Virus record (IMG/VR): IMGVR_UViG_3300039149_000036
Location: 1-37,636 of that record
Origin: a virus
Reading direction: 5' to 3' (one strand)
DNA: 37,636 nt
Numbering within the stretch: position 1 is the stretch's first letter; every line of letters starts with the position of its first letter. Made by a program: the position numbers and the translations under genes. The notes under the pieces are model-generated. The model saw only the letters and a program-made list of their open reading frames with translations. It searched no databases and had not been told where the DNA came from. This document shows, piece after piece, positions 37,556-37,636 of the stretch.

Positions 37556-37636
37556 ATGCCATATTTTCAGGGTTCGCAACGTCCGTTTGCCGGCGACCGC
37601 GGCAATCCGCAGTATCAAGAGCGTCCGGCCCCGGGC
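37556..37636 (+). CDS. Start of a further plus-strand gene (truncated by window end)
   Basis: A strong AAGGAG ribosome site lies seven bases before an ATG at 37556, and the frame is open to the end of the window (27 codons: MPYFQGSQRPFAGDRG...). It is Gln/Gly/Pro-rich at the start. It probably continues the virion gene series beyond the window. Confidence 0.65.
   Translation, partial: MPYFQGSQRPFAGDRGNPQYQERPAPG

Noticed and set aside
1-37636. CRISPR arrays or insertion sequences
   Set aside because: No regularly spaced direct repeats with unique spacers and no transposase motif were seen; the repeats present are in-frame protein repeats or gene-junction repeats.

Overview
The window reads as part of a temperate double-stranded DNA phage genome, or a prophage caught with phage genes on both sides of its attachment site. 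It is GC-rich and densely packed, with about 60 genes that mostly overlap by ATGA or TGATG or lie a few bases apart. A tyrosine integrase, a Cro/CI-type repressor, large terminase, portal, scaffold, major capsid protein, a tail adaptor, a P22 gp10/T7 gp12-like nozzle and several fibre-like proteins are all recognisable. No long tape-measure gene, major tail tube or sheath gene is visible, so a short-tailed (podovirus-like) particle is the best inference. The host cannot be read directly. High GC, weak or absent Shine-Dalgarno sites on some genes, and sulfotransferase and SPASM genes make a planctomycete or a similar high-GC bacterium a reasonable guess, but only a guess.

Layout. (1) 1-2303, minus strand: a truncated gene, a DUF6948-like gene, a terminator, an interrupted tRNA-Leu-like element, the integrase, a terminator and the repressor. 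(2) 2304-3069: control and attachment region with the repressor promoter, nested inverted repeats, the 3' half of a tRNA-Val gene (likely attP core), two tiny membrane-protein genes on the minus strand, and a strong rightward promoter with a palindromic operator between its -35 and -10 boxes. (3) 3070-9399, plus strand: small genes, holin-like membrane proteins and three proteases of unrelated or rearranged folds (permuted papain, papain, trypsin). (4) 9422-15566: nine tightly coupled genes for glycosyltransferases, a deacetylase-like protein, a radical SAM/SPASM protein, two sulfotransferases and a sugar-nucleotide dehydratase. (5) 15563-25898: small genes, scaffold, major capsid, decoration-like protein, one more glycosyltransferase, terminase and portal. 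(6) 25902-37290: connector, nozzle, fibre and repeat-rich virion proteins. (7) 37263-37636: a small winged-helix-like gene on the opposite strand with its own promoter, then the start of another plus-strand gene.

How the parts fit. Repressor and rightward operon are controlled by divergent promoters, both of which appear to give leaderless mRNAs; a third promoter of the same design drives the minus-strand gene at 37508. The head and tail genes form one long rightward unit that also carries the glycan cassette, so sugar and sulfate decoration would be made at the same time as virions. The most novel-looking content is that cassette (9422-15566 plus 19441-20244), which could decorate the particle or remodel the host surface. 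All functional calls come from reading motifs; no database search was run.
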